Below, one piece after another: positions 44,730-53,769 of a DNA stretch of 64,000 bases (positions within the stretch are counted from its first letter, which is position 1; the number at the start of each line of letters is the position of its first letter). The position numbers were made by a program, and so were the translations under genes. A model generated the notes under the pieces. The model was not told the DNA's origin, did no database searches, and worked only from the letters and a program-made list of their open reading frames with translations. This stretch comes from Roseovarius sp. Lineage in GTDB: Bacteria; Pseudomonadota; Alphaproteobacteria; Rhodobacterales; Rhodobacteraceae. The stretch lies in contig JAJFIA010000001.1 of NCBI GenBank assembly GCA_021775255.1, positions 434,001-498,000 on the forward strand, read 5' to 3'.

Positions 44730-45082
44730 TAACTGCCCCGGTAGGTGGAATATCCAAACGGTGAGAGAAGCAGCGGCACATGGTAGTGGCTCTGCTCAGA
44801 CATCCCGAATCTCAGTGGAATGACATCCAGAAATCGCGGAGCTTCCGGTGGCACGCCCGTGGCCGTCAGATAATCACCGGCATGAAACACCAATTCATAG
44901 GTGCCAACCGCAAATTCCTCACTTGGTAAAATCTGCGCGTCGGTTCGGCCATCTTCATTGGTCACCAGCGTCTTGAGCAATTTTCGCCCCTCACCAACAA
45001 GCGCAAACAGTTCGATCTTCAACCCCTCCGCCGGGCATCCCCGAGCCGTATCCAGAACATGAGTAGTCAGATATCCCGCCAT
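44729..45082 (-). CDS. uraH: Hydroxyisourate hydrolase
   Basis: The 117-residue transthyretin-like enzyme hydrolyses 5-hydroxyisourate to OHCU, the step after PuuD. It begins MAGYLTTHVLDTARGCPAEG and ends with the required SPFGYSTYRGS tail. The HYHVPLLLSP motif holds a catalytic His. It is divergent from puuE (152 bases between starts). The stop codon touches the end of the 26-bp repeat. Confidence 0.96.
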   Translation of the reverse strand: MAGYLTTHVLDTARGCPAEGLKIELFALVGEGRKLLKTLVTNEDGRTDAQILPSEEFAVGTYELVFHAGDYLTATGVPPEAPRFLDVIPLRFGMSEQSHYHVPLLLSPFGYSTYRGS

Positions 45083-45234
45083 GCGCCTTTTCCTTTCACT
45101 GTGTTAAGCCCGACCCTACGAAGCCCGCCACACGCCCTCTAGCATGTTCTTTTCTATAGCTCTTTCAATAAATATCAGAAAGTATGCCGCATTCTTTTGC
45201 TCTATCATACAATCAAGAACAAGGAGACGGAAAT

Positions 45235-46653
45235 TTGACTCGCTACCCGCGTGACCTTCGGGGCTATGGGCCCACAACACCCGACCCGAAATGGCCCGAC
45301 AACGCCAAAATCGCCGTGCAATTCGTGATCAATTACGAAGAAGGCGGTGAAAACAATGTGTTGCACGGCGATGCCGCCTCCGAGGCTTTCCTGTCGGAAA
45401 TCGTCGGTGCCGCCGCCTGGCCGGGACAGCGCCACTGGAACATGGAATCGATCTATGAATACGGGGCGCGCGCCGGGTTCTGGCGCTTGCACCGGTTGTT
45501 CACCGAAAAAGCCATCCCCGCCACGGTCTACGGCGTTGCCACCGCATTGGCCCGCAGCCCCGAGCAACTGTGCGCAATGCAGGCCGCCGATTGGGAAATT
45601 GCCAGCCACGGGCTGAAATGGATCGAATACAAGGATTTCAGCCCAGAGGATGAAAAGGCCCACATGCATGAGGCGATCCGCCTGCACGCGGAAGTAACGG
45701 GCGAGCGCCCACGCGGCTGGTATACCGGGCGTTGCTCGGATAACACCGTTGATCTGATTGCCGAGGAAGGCGGCTTTGCCTATGTCTCGGATAGTTATGC
45801 CGATGACCTGCCCTATTGGATAACATCCTGCGGCCATGACCAACTGATCATCCCCTATACGCTCGATTGCAATGATATGCGTTTCGCCACGCCGCAGGGC
45901 TTCAATTCCGGCGATCAGTTCTATGCCTATCTCAAAGACAGCTTTGACGCGCTTTACGGCGAAGGCGAGGCGGGGCACGCCAAGATGATGTCGATCGGCC
46001 TGCATTGCCGCCTGATTGGCCGGCCCGGCCGGATCATGGCGCTGAGGCGTTTCATGGATTATGCCCAAAGCCACGCCGATGTCTGGTTTGCCCGGCGCAT
46101 CGATATTGCAAAGCACTGGCACAGGCATCATCCAAAGGTGCAATTCAAACGCCCCTCGCAGATGAGCAAGGACGAATTCATCGCGGCCTATGGCAGCATA
46201 TTCGAGCATTCCCCCTGGATTGCCGAGCGCGCCTTTGCGCTTGATCTCTGCCCCGCCCATGATAGTGCCACCGGCCTGCATCACGCGCTCACCCGCATGT
46301 TCCGCTCGGCCAGCCCTGAAGAACGCCTTGGCGTGCTGAAAGCCCACCCGGATCTGGCCGGAAAACTGGCCGCTGCCGGGCGTCTGACCGCTGAAAGCAC
46401 CTCCGAGCAGGCCGGCGCGGGCCTTGATCAGCTCACCGATGATGAGCGCGACATGTTCACCCGGCTCAATGCCGATTATACCGCCAAACACGGCTTTCCC
46501 TTCATCATCGCCGTGCGCGACAATTCCAAAGACAGGATTAAAGCCGCATTCGAGCGGCGCATCGGCAATGATACAGAAACTGAACTCAAAGAGGCCTGCA
46601 CCCAAGTGGAACGCATTGCCGAGCTGCGCCTGATGGACATGCTGCCAACATGA
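45235..46653 (+). CDS. puuE: Fused allantoinase PuuE and OHCU decarboxylase
   Basis: The 472-residue protein has an N-terminal polysaccharide-deacetylase-like allantoinase (about 1-300, VQFVINYEEGGENNVLHGD and HCRLIGRPGRIMALRRF). A C-terminal OHCU decarboxylase follows (about 310-472, AHPDLAGKLAAAGRLTAEST and the LNADYTAKHGFPFIIAVRDN segment). It would convert OHCU to S-allantoin and then to allantoate. I chose the TTG at 45235 because AAGGAG at 45221-45226 is eight bases upstream and the product then starts MTRYPRDLRGYG; an earlier ATG at 45184 has no site. It overlaps allA by four bases. Confidence 0.94.
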   Translation: MTRYPRDLRGYGPTTPDPKWPDNAKIAVQFVINYEEGGENNVLHGDAASEAFLSEIVGAAAWPGQRHWNMESIYEYGARAGFWRLHRLFTEKAIPATVYGVATALARSPEQLCAMQAADWEIASHGLKWIEYKDFSPEDEKAHMHEAIRLHAEVTGERPRGWYTGRCSDNTVDLIAEEGGFAYVSDSYADDLPYWITSCGHDQLIIPYTLDCNDMRFATPQGFNSGDQFYAYLKDSFDALYGEGEAGHAKMMSIGLHCRLIGRPGRIMALRRFMDYAQSHADVWFARRIDIAKHWHRHHPKVQFKRPSQMSKDEFIAAYGSIFEHSPWIAERAFALDLCPAHDSATGLHHALTRMFRSASPEERLGVLKAHPDLAGKLAAAGRLTAESTSEQAGAGLDQLTDDERDMFTRLNADYTAKHGFPFIIAVRDNSKDRIKAAFERRIGNDTETELKEACTQVERIAELRLMDMLPT

Positions 46654-47141
46654 GCAAAACCCTGAAAACCACCGCTTTGACCGCCGATGCCTTCGCCCCC
46701 TACGGCGATGTGATCGAAATATCCGGCGCGCCCGACAAGATGATCAATCAAGGCATGTGCGGCCGCTATCACGATCTGGCATTGCTTGATTTCAATGATG
46801 GCCGCGCCGGGATCAGCCTGTTTGACGCCCGCGCCCGCGCCCTGCCGCATGTGGTGGATATGGTCGAGCGGCACCCGATGGGCAGTCAGGCCTTTCTCCC
46901 CCTCAGCCCGCTGCGGTTTCTGGTGGTGGTCGCGGATGACACGGACGGCACGCCCACCAATCTCAAGGCCTTTGTCACAACGCCCGGGCAAGGCATCAAC
47001 CTGCACAGGGGTATCTGGCACGGGGTGCTGTGCCCGCTGGGTACCCAAGGTAAATTCGCGGTGATCGACCGCATCGGCGACGGGGCCAATCTGGAAGAAC
47101 ACTGGTTTGACGCGCCTTATGTCGTCAATTCGGTGGATTGA
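46650..47141 (+). CDS. allA: Ureidoglycolate lyase
   Basis: The 163-residue enzyme splits ureidoglycolate to glyoxylate and urea. LTADAFAPYGDVIE near the N-terminus and LHRGIWHGVLCPLG in the middle are the family motifs. It overlaps puuE by ATGA, so the two are translated together. It ends the urate route encoded here; urea would then go to urease, which is not in the window. Confidence 0.95.
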   Translation: MSKTLKTTALTADAFAPYGDVIEISGAPDKMINQGMCGRYHDLALLDFNDGRAGISLFDARARALPHVVDMVERHPMGSQAFLPLSPLRFLVVVADDTDGTPTNLKAFVTTPGQGINLHRGIWHGVLCPLGTQGKFAVIDRIGDGANLEEHWFDAPYVVNSVD

Positions 47142-47166
47142 AACAACCAGCATCAAGACCGGTGAC

Positions 47167-47281
47167 CTAAAGCGTTTCGCGATAAACCTGACTCACCGGT
47201 TTGTCGTGAAACGCGCGAAACACTGATATGTTGCATGGCGTTTCGCCTTAACCCTGCCTTGGTTTAAGGCGAAACGCTTTA
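47167..47281. repeat. Dispersed double-hairpin element (CTAAAGCGTTTCG ends), copy 2
   Basis: The 115-base element starts CTAAAGCGTTTCGC and ends GCGAAACGCTTTA, the exact inverse of the arm. The left half folds with ATAAACC / GGTTTG inside GCGTTTCGCG / CGTGAAACGC. The right half folds with GGCGTTTCGCCTTAA / TTTAAGGCGAAACGC. It separates allA from the permease gene. Confidence 0.85.
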
Positions 47282-47314
47282 TGCGCGATGAGCTACGACA
47301 GGAGGAAAAAAATC

Positions 47315-48721
47315 ATGGCTGATCAATCCATAGGGACAGCGGAACAACTGCGCGATCCCAACTATATGCCCCCCCTGGGCAAAGCGGTGCCTTTGGGGCT
47401 GCAACATGTATTGGCGATGTTCGCCTCGAATATCACGCCCGCGATCATCATTGCGGGGGCGGCGGGCATCGGCTTTGGCTCGGATCAGGGGGCGTTGGGC
47501 TTTCCCGACATGACCTATCTGATCCAGATGTCGATGTTCTTTGCCGGTATCGCCACGCTGATCCAAACCATAGGTATTGGCCCGGTTGGGGGCAAATTAC
47601 CCATCGTTCAGGGCACAAGCTTTGCATTTTTGCCGGTCATGATCCCGGCGGTGATCGGTCTGGGCACTGCTGGCCTTGGCGGGCTGATGACCGGCGTCAT
47701 GATCGGCGGGTTGTTCCATTTCTGCATCGGCTTTTTCATCGGTAAAATCCGCTTTGCCCTGCCGCCTCTGGTGACCGGGCTGATTGTGCTGATGATCGGG
47801 CTGTCGCTGGTCTCGGTTGGTATAAAATATGCCGCCGGTGGCGTACCGGCCATGGGAACTGAAAAATTCGGCTCCCTGGCGATGTGGTTCCCGGCACTGG
47901 TGGTGATTTGTATCACCCTCTGCATCAAGTTTTTCACCAAAGGCTTCACCGCCGTCTCGGCCATATTGATCGGCATTCTCGCCGGTTACATTGTGGCCCT
48001 GATCATGGGGCAGGTGAATTTCGGCAACGTAGGACGGGCCGCAGGCTTCGCCCTGCCCTCGCCCTTCAAATACGGCTTTTCGATCAACTGGGCGATCATC
48101 ATCGGCATGTGCCTGATGGCCATCATCTCGGCGATTGAGACCGTTGGCGATGTCTCGGGCATCACCAAAGGCGGCGCGGGGCGCGAGGCCACGAATACCG
48201 AAATTCAGGGCGCTACCTTTGCCGACGGCCTTGGCACCGCCATCGCCGGGGTGTTCGGCGGCCTGCCCAACACCTCGTTCAGCCAGAACGTGGGCCTTGT
48301 GGCCATGACCGGGGTGATGAGCCGCCACGTTGTCACCATCGGCGCGCTTTTCCTGATTGCCGGCGGGCTGGTGCCCAAGGTGGGCGCGATCATCAACACG
48401 ATCCCGATCAATGTGCTGGGTGGCGGCGTGATCATCATGTTCGGCATGGTTGCCTCGGCGGGCATCCACATGCTTTCTGATGTGCACTGGAACCGGCGCA
48501 ACATGGTGATCTTCGCCACCGCCCTTTCCATCGGCCTTGGTCTGCAACTGGTGCCCGAAGCCCTGCAACACACCGGTAAAACCGTGCAAATCCTGATGAC
48601 GTCCGGCCTGCTTCCGGCGGCCTTCATCGCGATCCTGCTCAATCTTCTGTTGCCGCAGGATCTGGCGGATGACGAGATTGAAGAACCGCTCGAAGGCCTG
48701 GCCGATCACGATCACGCCTGA
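47315..48721 (+). CDS. NCS2-family uracil/xanthine permease
   Basis: The 468-residue transporter has about 14 helices. Family motifs are VPLGLQHVLAMFASNITPAI at the start, AIETVGDVSGITKGG, and GVFGGLPNTSFSQNVGLVAM with the conserved NxS. It imports a purine such as xanthine, urate or uracil with a cation. The position next to urate genes favours a purine. CAGGAGGAAAAAAATC precedes ATG 47315; an earlier ATG at 47288 overlaps this site. Confidence 0.94.
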   Translation: MADQSIGTAEQLRDPNYMPPLGKAVPLGLQHVLAMFASNITPAIIIAGAAGIGFGSDQGALGFPDMTYLIQMSMFFAGIATLIQTIGIGPVGGKLPIVQGTSFAFLPVMIPAVIGLGTAGLGGLMTGVMIGGLFHFCIGFFIGKIRFALPPLVTGLIVLMIGLSLVSVGIKYAAGGVPAMGTEKFGSLAMWFPALVVICITLCIKFFTKGFTAVSAILIGILAGYIVALIMGQVNFGNVGRAAGFALPSPFKYGFSINWAIIIGMCLMAIISAIETVGDVSGITKGGAGREATNTEIQGATFADGLGTAIAGVFGGLPNTSFSQNVGLVAMTGVMSRHVVTIGALFLIAGGLVPKVGAIINTIPINVLGGGVIIMFGMVASAGIHMLSDVHWNRRNMVIFATALSIGLGLQLVPEALQHTGKTVQILMTSGLLPAAFIAILLNLLLPQDLADDEIEEPLEGLADHDHA

Positions 48722-48737
48722 CCGGTCTTGAACCACA

Positions 48738-48762
48738 ACAGGCCCCGGTAACCGGGGCCTGT
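48738..48762. terminator. 12-bp perfect hairpin after permease gene
   Basis: ACAGGCCCCGGT and its inverse ACCGGGGCCTGT are separated by one base, so the tip must open into a small loop. It follows the permease stop by 16 bases and faces the convergent allE end. No T run follows. Confidence 0.6.
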
Positions 48763-48807
48763 ATCATGCCTGCGGGAAACGCGGGGCGGAAATGCACCCC
48801 GGTTGCG

Positions 48808-49656
48808 TTACCCCGTAGGGTGGGTGAAACCCACCCCCTGTAAAGGCATATGCCGGTTCACATCCTTGTATAGCAAATACCGGAACGGCCCCGGACCCCC
48901 GGCATAACACGCCTGCGGGCAAAACGCGCGCAGCCACATGTAATCGCCGGCCTCAACCTCAACCCAGTCCTGATTGAGCCGGTAAACCGCCTTGCCTTCC
49001 AGCACATAAAGCCCGTGCTCCATCACATGGGTCTCGGCAAAGGGGATCACCCCGCCGGGCTGAAACGTCACGATCGTCACATGCATGTCATGGCGCAGAT
49101 CGCCCGGGTCCACAAACCGCGTCGTGGCCCAGACATCGCCGCAATCGGGCATCGCCGTTTGCGCAATATCGTTTTCATTGGTAATCAGGGCTTCCGGCGC
49201 CTCCAACCCATCCACCGCCACATAGGCTTTGCGGATCCAATGAAAACTGGCATTGGCCTGCCCGCGGTTGTGCAGGCTCCAATCCGTACCGGGGGGGATA
49301 TAGGCATAGCCACCGGTTGTCATCTCATGCACAGCCCCGTCAATGGTCAGGCTGATTTTCCCATCCACCACAAACAAGACCGCCTGCACGCCCGTCCCGG
49401 TTTCCGGCCGGTCACTGCCGCCACCGGGCTCAACCTCGGCAATATAATGCGAAAATGTCTCGGCAAATCCGGACATTGGCCGCGCCAACACCCAAAACCG
49501 TGCCCCCTCCCAGAACGGCAGCAGGCTGGTGACAATATCCTGCATCGTGCCTTTGGGAATAACCGCATAGGAATTTGTGAAAACCGCCCGGTCCGTCATA
49601 AGCTGCGTTTGCGGCGGCAACCCGCCCGACGGCACATAATAAGAGCGTTTGGGCAT
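48808..49656 (-). CDS. allE: (S)-ureidoglycine aminohydrolase
   Basis: The 282-residue double-cupin enzyme releases ammonia from ureidoglycine to give ureidoglycolate, the AllA substrate. Motifs: VLARPMSGFAETFSHYIAEV in cupin one, and FQPGGVIPFAETHVMEHGLY in cupin two (manganese ligands). The final FRYLLYKDVNRHMPL is the usual ending. The last ten residues (QGVGFTHPTG) are translated from the GTAGGGTGGG-type repeat that overlaps the 3' end, so the stop codon is contributed beside the repeat. ATG 49656 after AAAGGG is the start. It is alone on its strand here. Confidence 0.93.
   Translation of the reverse strand: MPKRSYYVPSGGLPPQTQLMTDRAVFTNSYAVIPKGTMQDIVTSLLPFWEGARFWVLARPMSGFAETFSHYIAEVEPGGGSDRPETGTGVQAVLFVVDGKISLTIDGAVHEMTTGGYAYIPPGTDWSLHNRGQANASFHWIRKAYVAVDGLEAPEALITNENDIAQTAMPDCGDVWATTRFVDPGDLRHDMHVTIVTFQPGGVIPFAETHVMEHGLYVLEGKAVYRLNQDWVEVEAGDYMWLRAFCPQACYAGGPGPFRYLLYKDVNRHMPLQGVGFTHPTG
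48815..48835. repeat. GTAGGGTGGG repeat arm inside the allE 3' end
   Basis: GTAGGGTGGGTGAAACCCACC matches the arm at 19431-19450. It is a single arm, but is internally palindromic (TGGGT, GAA, ACCCA). On the minus strand it encodes the GVGFTHPT of the allE tail. Confidence 0.85.
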
Positions 49657-50125
49657 CTTCAATCCCTTTTAAAAAACCATGAACCTGGCAGATAGGTACT
49701 AGCAAAACCAAACGCCAGCCCCTTGCCAAGCTTTTATTCGCCCGGCTTTGGCTGAAGGAACAACTTGGCAAACTTGAAGATTCTCCGAAGGAATCACGCG
49801 CGTACTAGTTCCATCCGGTAAAATTCCATTATATGCCTGCGCCCTAAAATTGAAACACTATCAGGAAATTTTTGGCAAACCATATCACATGTTTTTGTTT
49901 TTCTTAAAATATCATTTTAAAACAACATCTTATAAAATTTCCCGAAAACACCGTTCACAGAATTGTGTTCTGAAAAAAGCCCTCCGGAAAACCCCCCACT
50001 TGCCCGAACTCTGGCCACGGGTCTACGATCAACCTGCGTAAAAAACGCTGCCTTCATGTAGTTTTGAAAATGCCCGCTTTGGGCAGGGCGCATGATGTCA
50101 GCACAACAAAAAGGACAGGGAAACG
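49657..50125. other. 469-base AT-rich gap between allE and the Tsx-like gene
   Basis: This holds the divergent promoters of allE and the outer-membrane channel gene. It is AT-rich between about 49840 and 49990 with many A/T runs. I found no convincing ORF, tRNA, purine riboswitch or strong palindrome. AAAAAGGACAGGG at 50107-50119 is the ribosome-binding site of the gene at 50126. Confidence 0.6.
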
Positions 50126-50941
50126 ATGATAAAACAGTTCAGAAAAATATGCGCCGGTCTGGCGTTTGCCGGTGGCCTTGCCATCGGCGCACCCGCCTTT
50201 GCGGGATTCTCCACCACCGAGGTGCAGCTGCACTATGGTGATGGCTATGAGTTCGGTGCAAATTCCACATTCGCCGGTGGCTTTGCTGAAGAAACCACCC
50301 GACAAACAATCACGCTCGAACATTTCTCAGCCGGGAAATACGGCACGCTCTTCTTCTTTGTCGATTTTTTCAGGGATGGAGCATCCCGCGCGCCGGGCAA
50401 TGTCAAAAGCGATCAGTATGGAGAAATTTACGGCTTCCTGAGCGCCAGAACTCTGGGGCTCACCTTTAATGAAAACAGCTTCATCAAGGATGTGGGCATT
50501 GAAGTTGGCATCAACGAGGGCACCGATTTTCTTGTTGGTCTGATCGGGCCGAAAGTTGAATTCAACGTGCCCGGTGTACAGGTGCTGACATTCGCGCTTT
50601 ATGCCTATGATAACTGGACAGATCCGCTTGGGGGTATTGGCAGAAGCCCGGACACCACCTATCAGGCCACGATCGTCTGGGGTATTCCGTTTGATCTGGG
50701 CAGGCAGAAATTCCGCTTTCAGGGCTTTGTCGATTTCATCGGCTCACAAAGCAATGGCGGCTTTACCATTGCCAAACAGATCGTGTTTTCGCCGCAAATC
50801 CGCTGGGATATCGGCAATGCCTTTGGCGCCACGGAAAATCGGTATACTCTTGGCATCGAATATACCCATTTTGATAACAAGTTCGGAGCCAAAACCGCTG
50901 ATGAAGATTCAGCCTCGATCTTCATAGCGATGCGTTTTTGA
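50126..50941 (+). CDS. Tsx-like nucleoside-specific outer membrane channel
   Basis: The 271-residue protein has a signal peptide (about 1-26, ending APAFA) and a beta-barrel pattern. It ends SIFIAMRF with the terminal Phe needed for outer-membrane insertion. FSTTEVQLHYGDGYEF, TITLEHFSAGKYGTLFFFVD and WGIPFDLGRQKFRFQGFVDF are typical of the nucleoside-specific channel-forming (Tsx) family. It lies directly before the BMP-type nucleoside ABC operon on the same strand, so it likely passes nucleosides to the periplasm. A terminator-like hairpin separates the two. Confidence 0.87.
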   Translation: MIKQFRKICAGLAFAGGLAIGAPAFAGFSTTEVQLHYGDGYEFGANSTFAGGFAEETTRQTITLEHFSAGKYGTLFFFVDFFRDGASRAPGNVKSDQYGEIYGFLSARTLGLTFNENSFIKDVGIEVGINEGTDFLVGLIGPKVEFNVPGVQVLTFALYAYDNWTDPLGGIGRSPDTTYQATIVWGIPFDLGRQKFRFQGFVDFIGSQSNGGFTIAKQIVFSPQIRWDIGNAFGATENRYTLGIEYTHFDNKFGAKTADEDSASIFIAMRF

Positions 50942-50965
50942 GCGCGCATGAAATAACCTGAAAAC

Positions 50966-51004
50966 ACGCGCCGCATCCCCGCTATCCGGGCAGATGCGGC
51001 GCGT
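50966..51004 (+). terminator. Hairpin after the Tsx-like gene
   Basis: A perfect 12-bp stem (ACGCGCCGCATC / GATGCGGCGCGT) with a 15-base loop starts 24 bases after the stop codon. No T run follows, so termination may be partial. Confidence 0.55.
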
Positions 51005-51176
51005 CAGAATAAACACTGAAATTAACCTGTGATACTCTTTTCATAAAACAGGCCCCGGCATCCGTGGGCAATGATAACACGCGCAAAGGCGCGGCCTGAT
51101 ATTTACTATTTCAAACAACGGCCAATGCGCATTATTGTCTGAGTGCGATATCCGGCAATTTCGGGGGGAATTGGGA

Positions 51177-52700
51177 ATGACTGAAACACTTCTGACAATA
51201 TCCGGCCTGACCAAGGCTTATCCCGGTGTTGTCGCCAATGATAACGTCTCGTTCGAGATCGGCGAAGGCGAGGTACACGCGCTTTTGGGCGAAAACGGCG
51301 CTGGCAAATCCACCCTGGTCAAGATGATCTATGGGCTGGTCAAGCCCGACAGCGGCAGCATGACCTTTCAGGGCAAACCCTTCGCGCCGCCCGAGCCGCG
51401 CATCGCGCGGGCATTGGGCGTCGCCATGGTGTTCCAGCATTTTTCACTGTTTGACGCTTTGAACGTGGCCGAAAACATCTCGCTTGGCATGGAAGATCCG
51501 CCAAGTCAGCGTGATCTTGCAGCCCGTATTCGTGAGGTCTCGGAAACCTACGGCCTGCCGCTCGATCCTTTCCGCACGGTGGGTGATCTTTCCGCCGGTG
51601 AGCGTCAGCGGGTCGAGATCATCCGCTGCCTTTTGCAGGACCCCAGGCTTCTGATCATGGACGAGCCTACCTCGGTCCTGACCCCGCAGGAGGTTGAAAT
51701 TCTGTTTCAAACCCTGCGCAAGCTTACTGCCGAGGGCGTGGCGATCCTCTATATCTCGCACAAGCTTGAAGAAATTCGCACCCTGTGTGATCACGCAACC
51801 ATCCTGCGGCTGGGCAAAAACGTCGGCACCTGTATCCCGCGTGAGACCTCGGCCCGCGATATGGCGGAACAGATGGTTGGCAGCGCGTTTGAGGCCCCCG
51901 CCCGCCCCGACCGCAATCTTGGCGCGGTGGCGCTCGATGTCTCGGGGCTTTCCGTCACCTCCCCCGGCACCTTTGGTACCTCGCTCAGAAACATCCATTT
52001 CACCGTGCAACAAGGCGAAATTCTTGGCATTGGCGGGGTTGCGGGCAACGGTCAGGATGAATTGCTTGCCGCGCTTTCGGGCGAGTTGACCACCGATGCC
52101 AATGCGATCAAACTGCACGGCTCACCGGTGGGCAGTTTCGGCCCCACCGCGCGGCGCGATCTGGGCCTGCTCACCGCCCCCGAAGAGCGCCTTGGCCATG
52201 CCGCCGCCCCGGATATGAGCCTTACGGAAAATGCCATGCTGACCGCCGCAAGCCGCGAAAAGCTGATGAACAAAGGCATGCTGAACTGGGCCAAAGCCCG
52301 GATCTTTGCCAACAGGATCATCGAAGAATTTGACGTCCGCACCCCGGGGCCGGAAAACGCCGCGCGCGCGCTTTCGGGCGGCAATCTGCAAAAATTTGTC
52401 ATCGGCCGCGAGGTGCTGCAACGCCCCGAGGTTCTGGTGGTCAATCAGCCCACATGGGGCGTCGATGCCGCCGCCGCCGCTTCAATCCGGCAGGCTTTGC
52501 TCGATCTCGCCGCAGGTGGGGCCGCGATTATCTGCATCTCTCAGGATCTTGATGAGCTGATGGAAATATCCGATCGGTTCTGCGCTTTGAATGAAGGCCG
52601 CCTCTCGGACATCCGGCCCGCCTTGGGGCTCAGTGTGGATGAAATTGGCCTGATGATGGGCGGTGCCCACGGAATGGAGGTGTCCCATGCTGACGCTTGA
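51177..52700 (+). CDS. Nucleoside ABC transporter, double ATP-binding protein
   Basis: The 507-residue protein joins two ABC domains of the RbsA/YufO type. Half one has Walker A GENGAGKSTLVKMIYG and signature DLSAGERQRVEIIR. Half two has the degenerate Walker A GVAGNGQDELLAALSG and signature ALSGGNLQKFVIGRE, as is normal for this family. ATG 51177 (MTETLLTISG) follows GGGGGGAATTGGG. The 3' end overlaps the first permease by 14 bases. With the BMP-type binding protein this is a purine nucleoside importer. Confidence 0.94.
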   Translation: MTETLLTISGLTKAYPGVVANDNVSFEIGEGEVHALLGENGAGKSTLVKMIYGLVKPDSGSMTFQGKPFAPPEPRIARALGVAMVFQHFSLFDALNVAENISLGMEDPPSQRDLAARIREVSETYGLPLDPFRTVGDLSAGERQRVEIIRCLLQDPRLLIMDEPTSVLTPQEVEILFQTLRKLTAEGVAILYISHKLEEIRTLCDHATILRLGKNVGTCIPRETSARDMAEQMVGSAFEAPARPDRNLGAVALDVSGLSVTSPGTFGTSLRNIHFTVQQGEILGIGGVAGNGQDELLAALSGELTTDANAIKLHGSPVGSFGPTARRDLGLLTAPEERLGHAAAPDMSLTENAMLTAASREKLMNKGMLNWAKARIFANRIIEEFDVRTPGPENAARALSGGNLQKFVIGREVLQRPEVLVVNQPTWGVDAAAAASIRQALLDLAAGGAAIICISQDLDELMEISDRFCALNEGRLSDIRPALGLSVDEIGLMMGGAHGMEVSHADA

Positions 52701-53769
52701 AAAACGCCCGCAGCCGTCTAAATTCTGGACATATATGACGCCCCTTGTGGCCGTCATCGTCACCATGATCGCCGGGGGGATGCTGTTTGCCGCCCTGGGC
52801 AAAAACCCCTTCACCGCCATCGGCACCATCTTCTGGGAGCCGCTCTTTGGCGAGTTTTCCTTCTATTACCGGCCGCAGCTTCTGGTCAAAGGCGGGCCGC
52901 TTATCCTAATCGCCATCGGCCTCTCATTGGGTTTTCGCGCCGGGATCTGGAACATCGGCGCCGAGGGGCAATATATCATCGGCGCTATATGCGGCGCGGC
53001 GGTGGGCCTTGCGTTTTATCCCGCAGAAAGCTGGATCATCTTCCCCCTGATGGTTATCGCAGGCGCATTGGGCGGGCTTTTATGGGCGATGATCCCGGCC
53101 CTTCTGAAAGTGCGCTTTGGCACCAATGAAATCCTTGTATCATTGATGCTGGTCTATGTGGCCGAGCAACTGCTGGCCTCGATGTCACTGGGCCTGCTGA
53201 AAAATCCCGAGGGCTTTGGCTTTCCCGGCAGCCGCAACTTCCAGCAATATGCAAGCGGCCACAACGCCGAGCTGATCACCGGCAGCGGCATGCACTGGGG
53301 CGTGGTGGCCGCTTTCATCGCGGTGATATTCGCCTATATCCTGCTCAACCGTCACATTCTTGGCTTTCACATCCGCCTCACCGGGCAGGCCCCGCGCGCC
53401 GCACGCTTTGCCGGCGTCAACCCCAAACTGCTGGTGGTGTTCTGCCTTGGCGCGTCCGGCGCACTGGCCGGGCTTGCCGGGCTCTTTGAGGTCTCCGGCC
53501 CCTCAGGCCAGATCAGCATTGATTTCAATTCGGGCTATGGCTTTACCGCCATCATCGTGGCCTTTTTGGGCCGATTGCACCCCGTCGGCATCCTTTTGGC
53601 CGGGCTTTTGATGGCGCTCACTTATATCGGTGGCGAGATTGCCCAATCCAATCTCGGCCTGCCTGCCGCCGCCATTCAGGTGTTTCAGGGGATGCTGCTG
53701 TTTTTCCTGCTGGCGATTGATATGCTGACAAATTACCGCATCAAACTAACCAACCGGAGGGTCGCATAA
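52687..53769 (+). CDS. Nucleoside ABC transporter permease (YufP-like)
   Basis: The 360-residue permease has about nine helices. GGPLILIAIGLSLGFRAGIW and NIGAEGQYIIGAICG form the conserved segment, and NEILVSLMLVYVAEQLL another. ATG 52687 follows GGAGGTGTCCC, which lies within the end of the ATPase gene. It is the first of two permeases and ends one base inside the start of the next gene. Confidence 0.95.
   Translation: MLTLEKRPQPSKFWTYMTPLVAVIVTMIAGGMLFAALGKNPFTAIGTIFWEPLFGEFSFYYRPQLLVKGGPLILIAIGLSLGFRAGIWNIGAEGQYIIGAICGAAVGLAFYPAESWIIFPLMVIAGALGGLLWAMIPALLKVRFGTNEILVSLMLVYVAEQLLASMSLGLLKNPEGFGFPGSRNFQQYASGHNAELITGSGMHWGVVAAFIAVIFAYILLNRHILGFHIRLTGQAPRAARFAGVNPKLLVVFCLGASGALAGLAGLFEVSGPSGQISIDFNSGYGFTAIIVAFLGRLHPVGILLAGLLMALTYIGGEIAQSNLGLPAAAIQVFQGMLLFFLLAIDMLTNYRIKLTNRRVA

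Noticed and set aside
45205..46605. Long minus-strand open frame opposite puuE
   Set aside because: Same shadow effect; no recognisable protein, and the plus-strand fusion enzyme is certain.
49850..50041. 63-codon ORF in the AT-rich gap before the Tsx-like gene
   Set aside because: No ribosome-binding site, odd composition (FLFFLKYHFKTTSYK) and no conserved look.
49740..50125. Possible purine riboswitch upstream of the Tsx-like gene
   Set aside because: GGTCTAC and CGTAAA occur near 50020-50050, but the rest of the purine aptamer (three-way junction, ATATGG loop) is absent.
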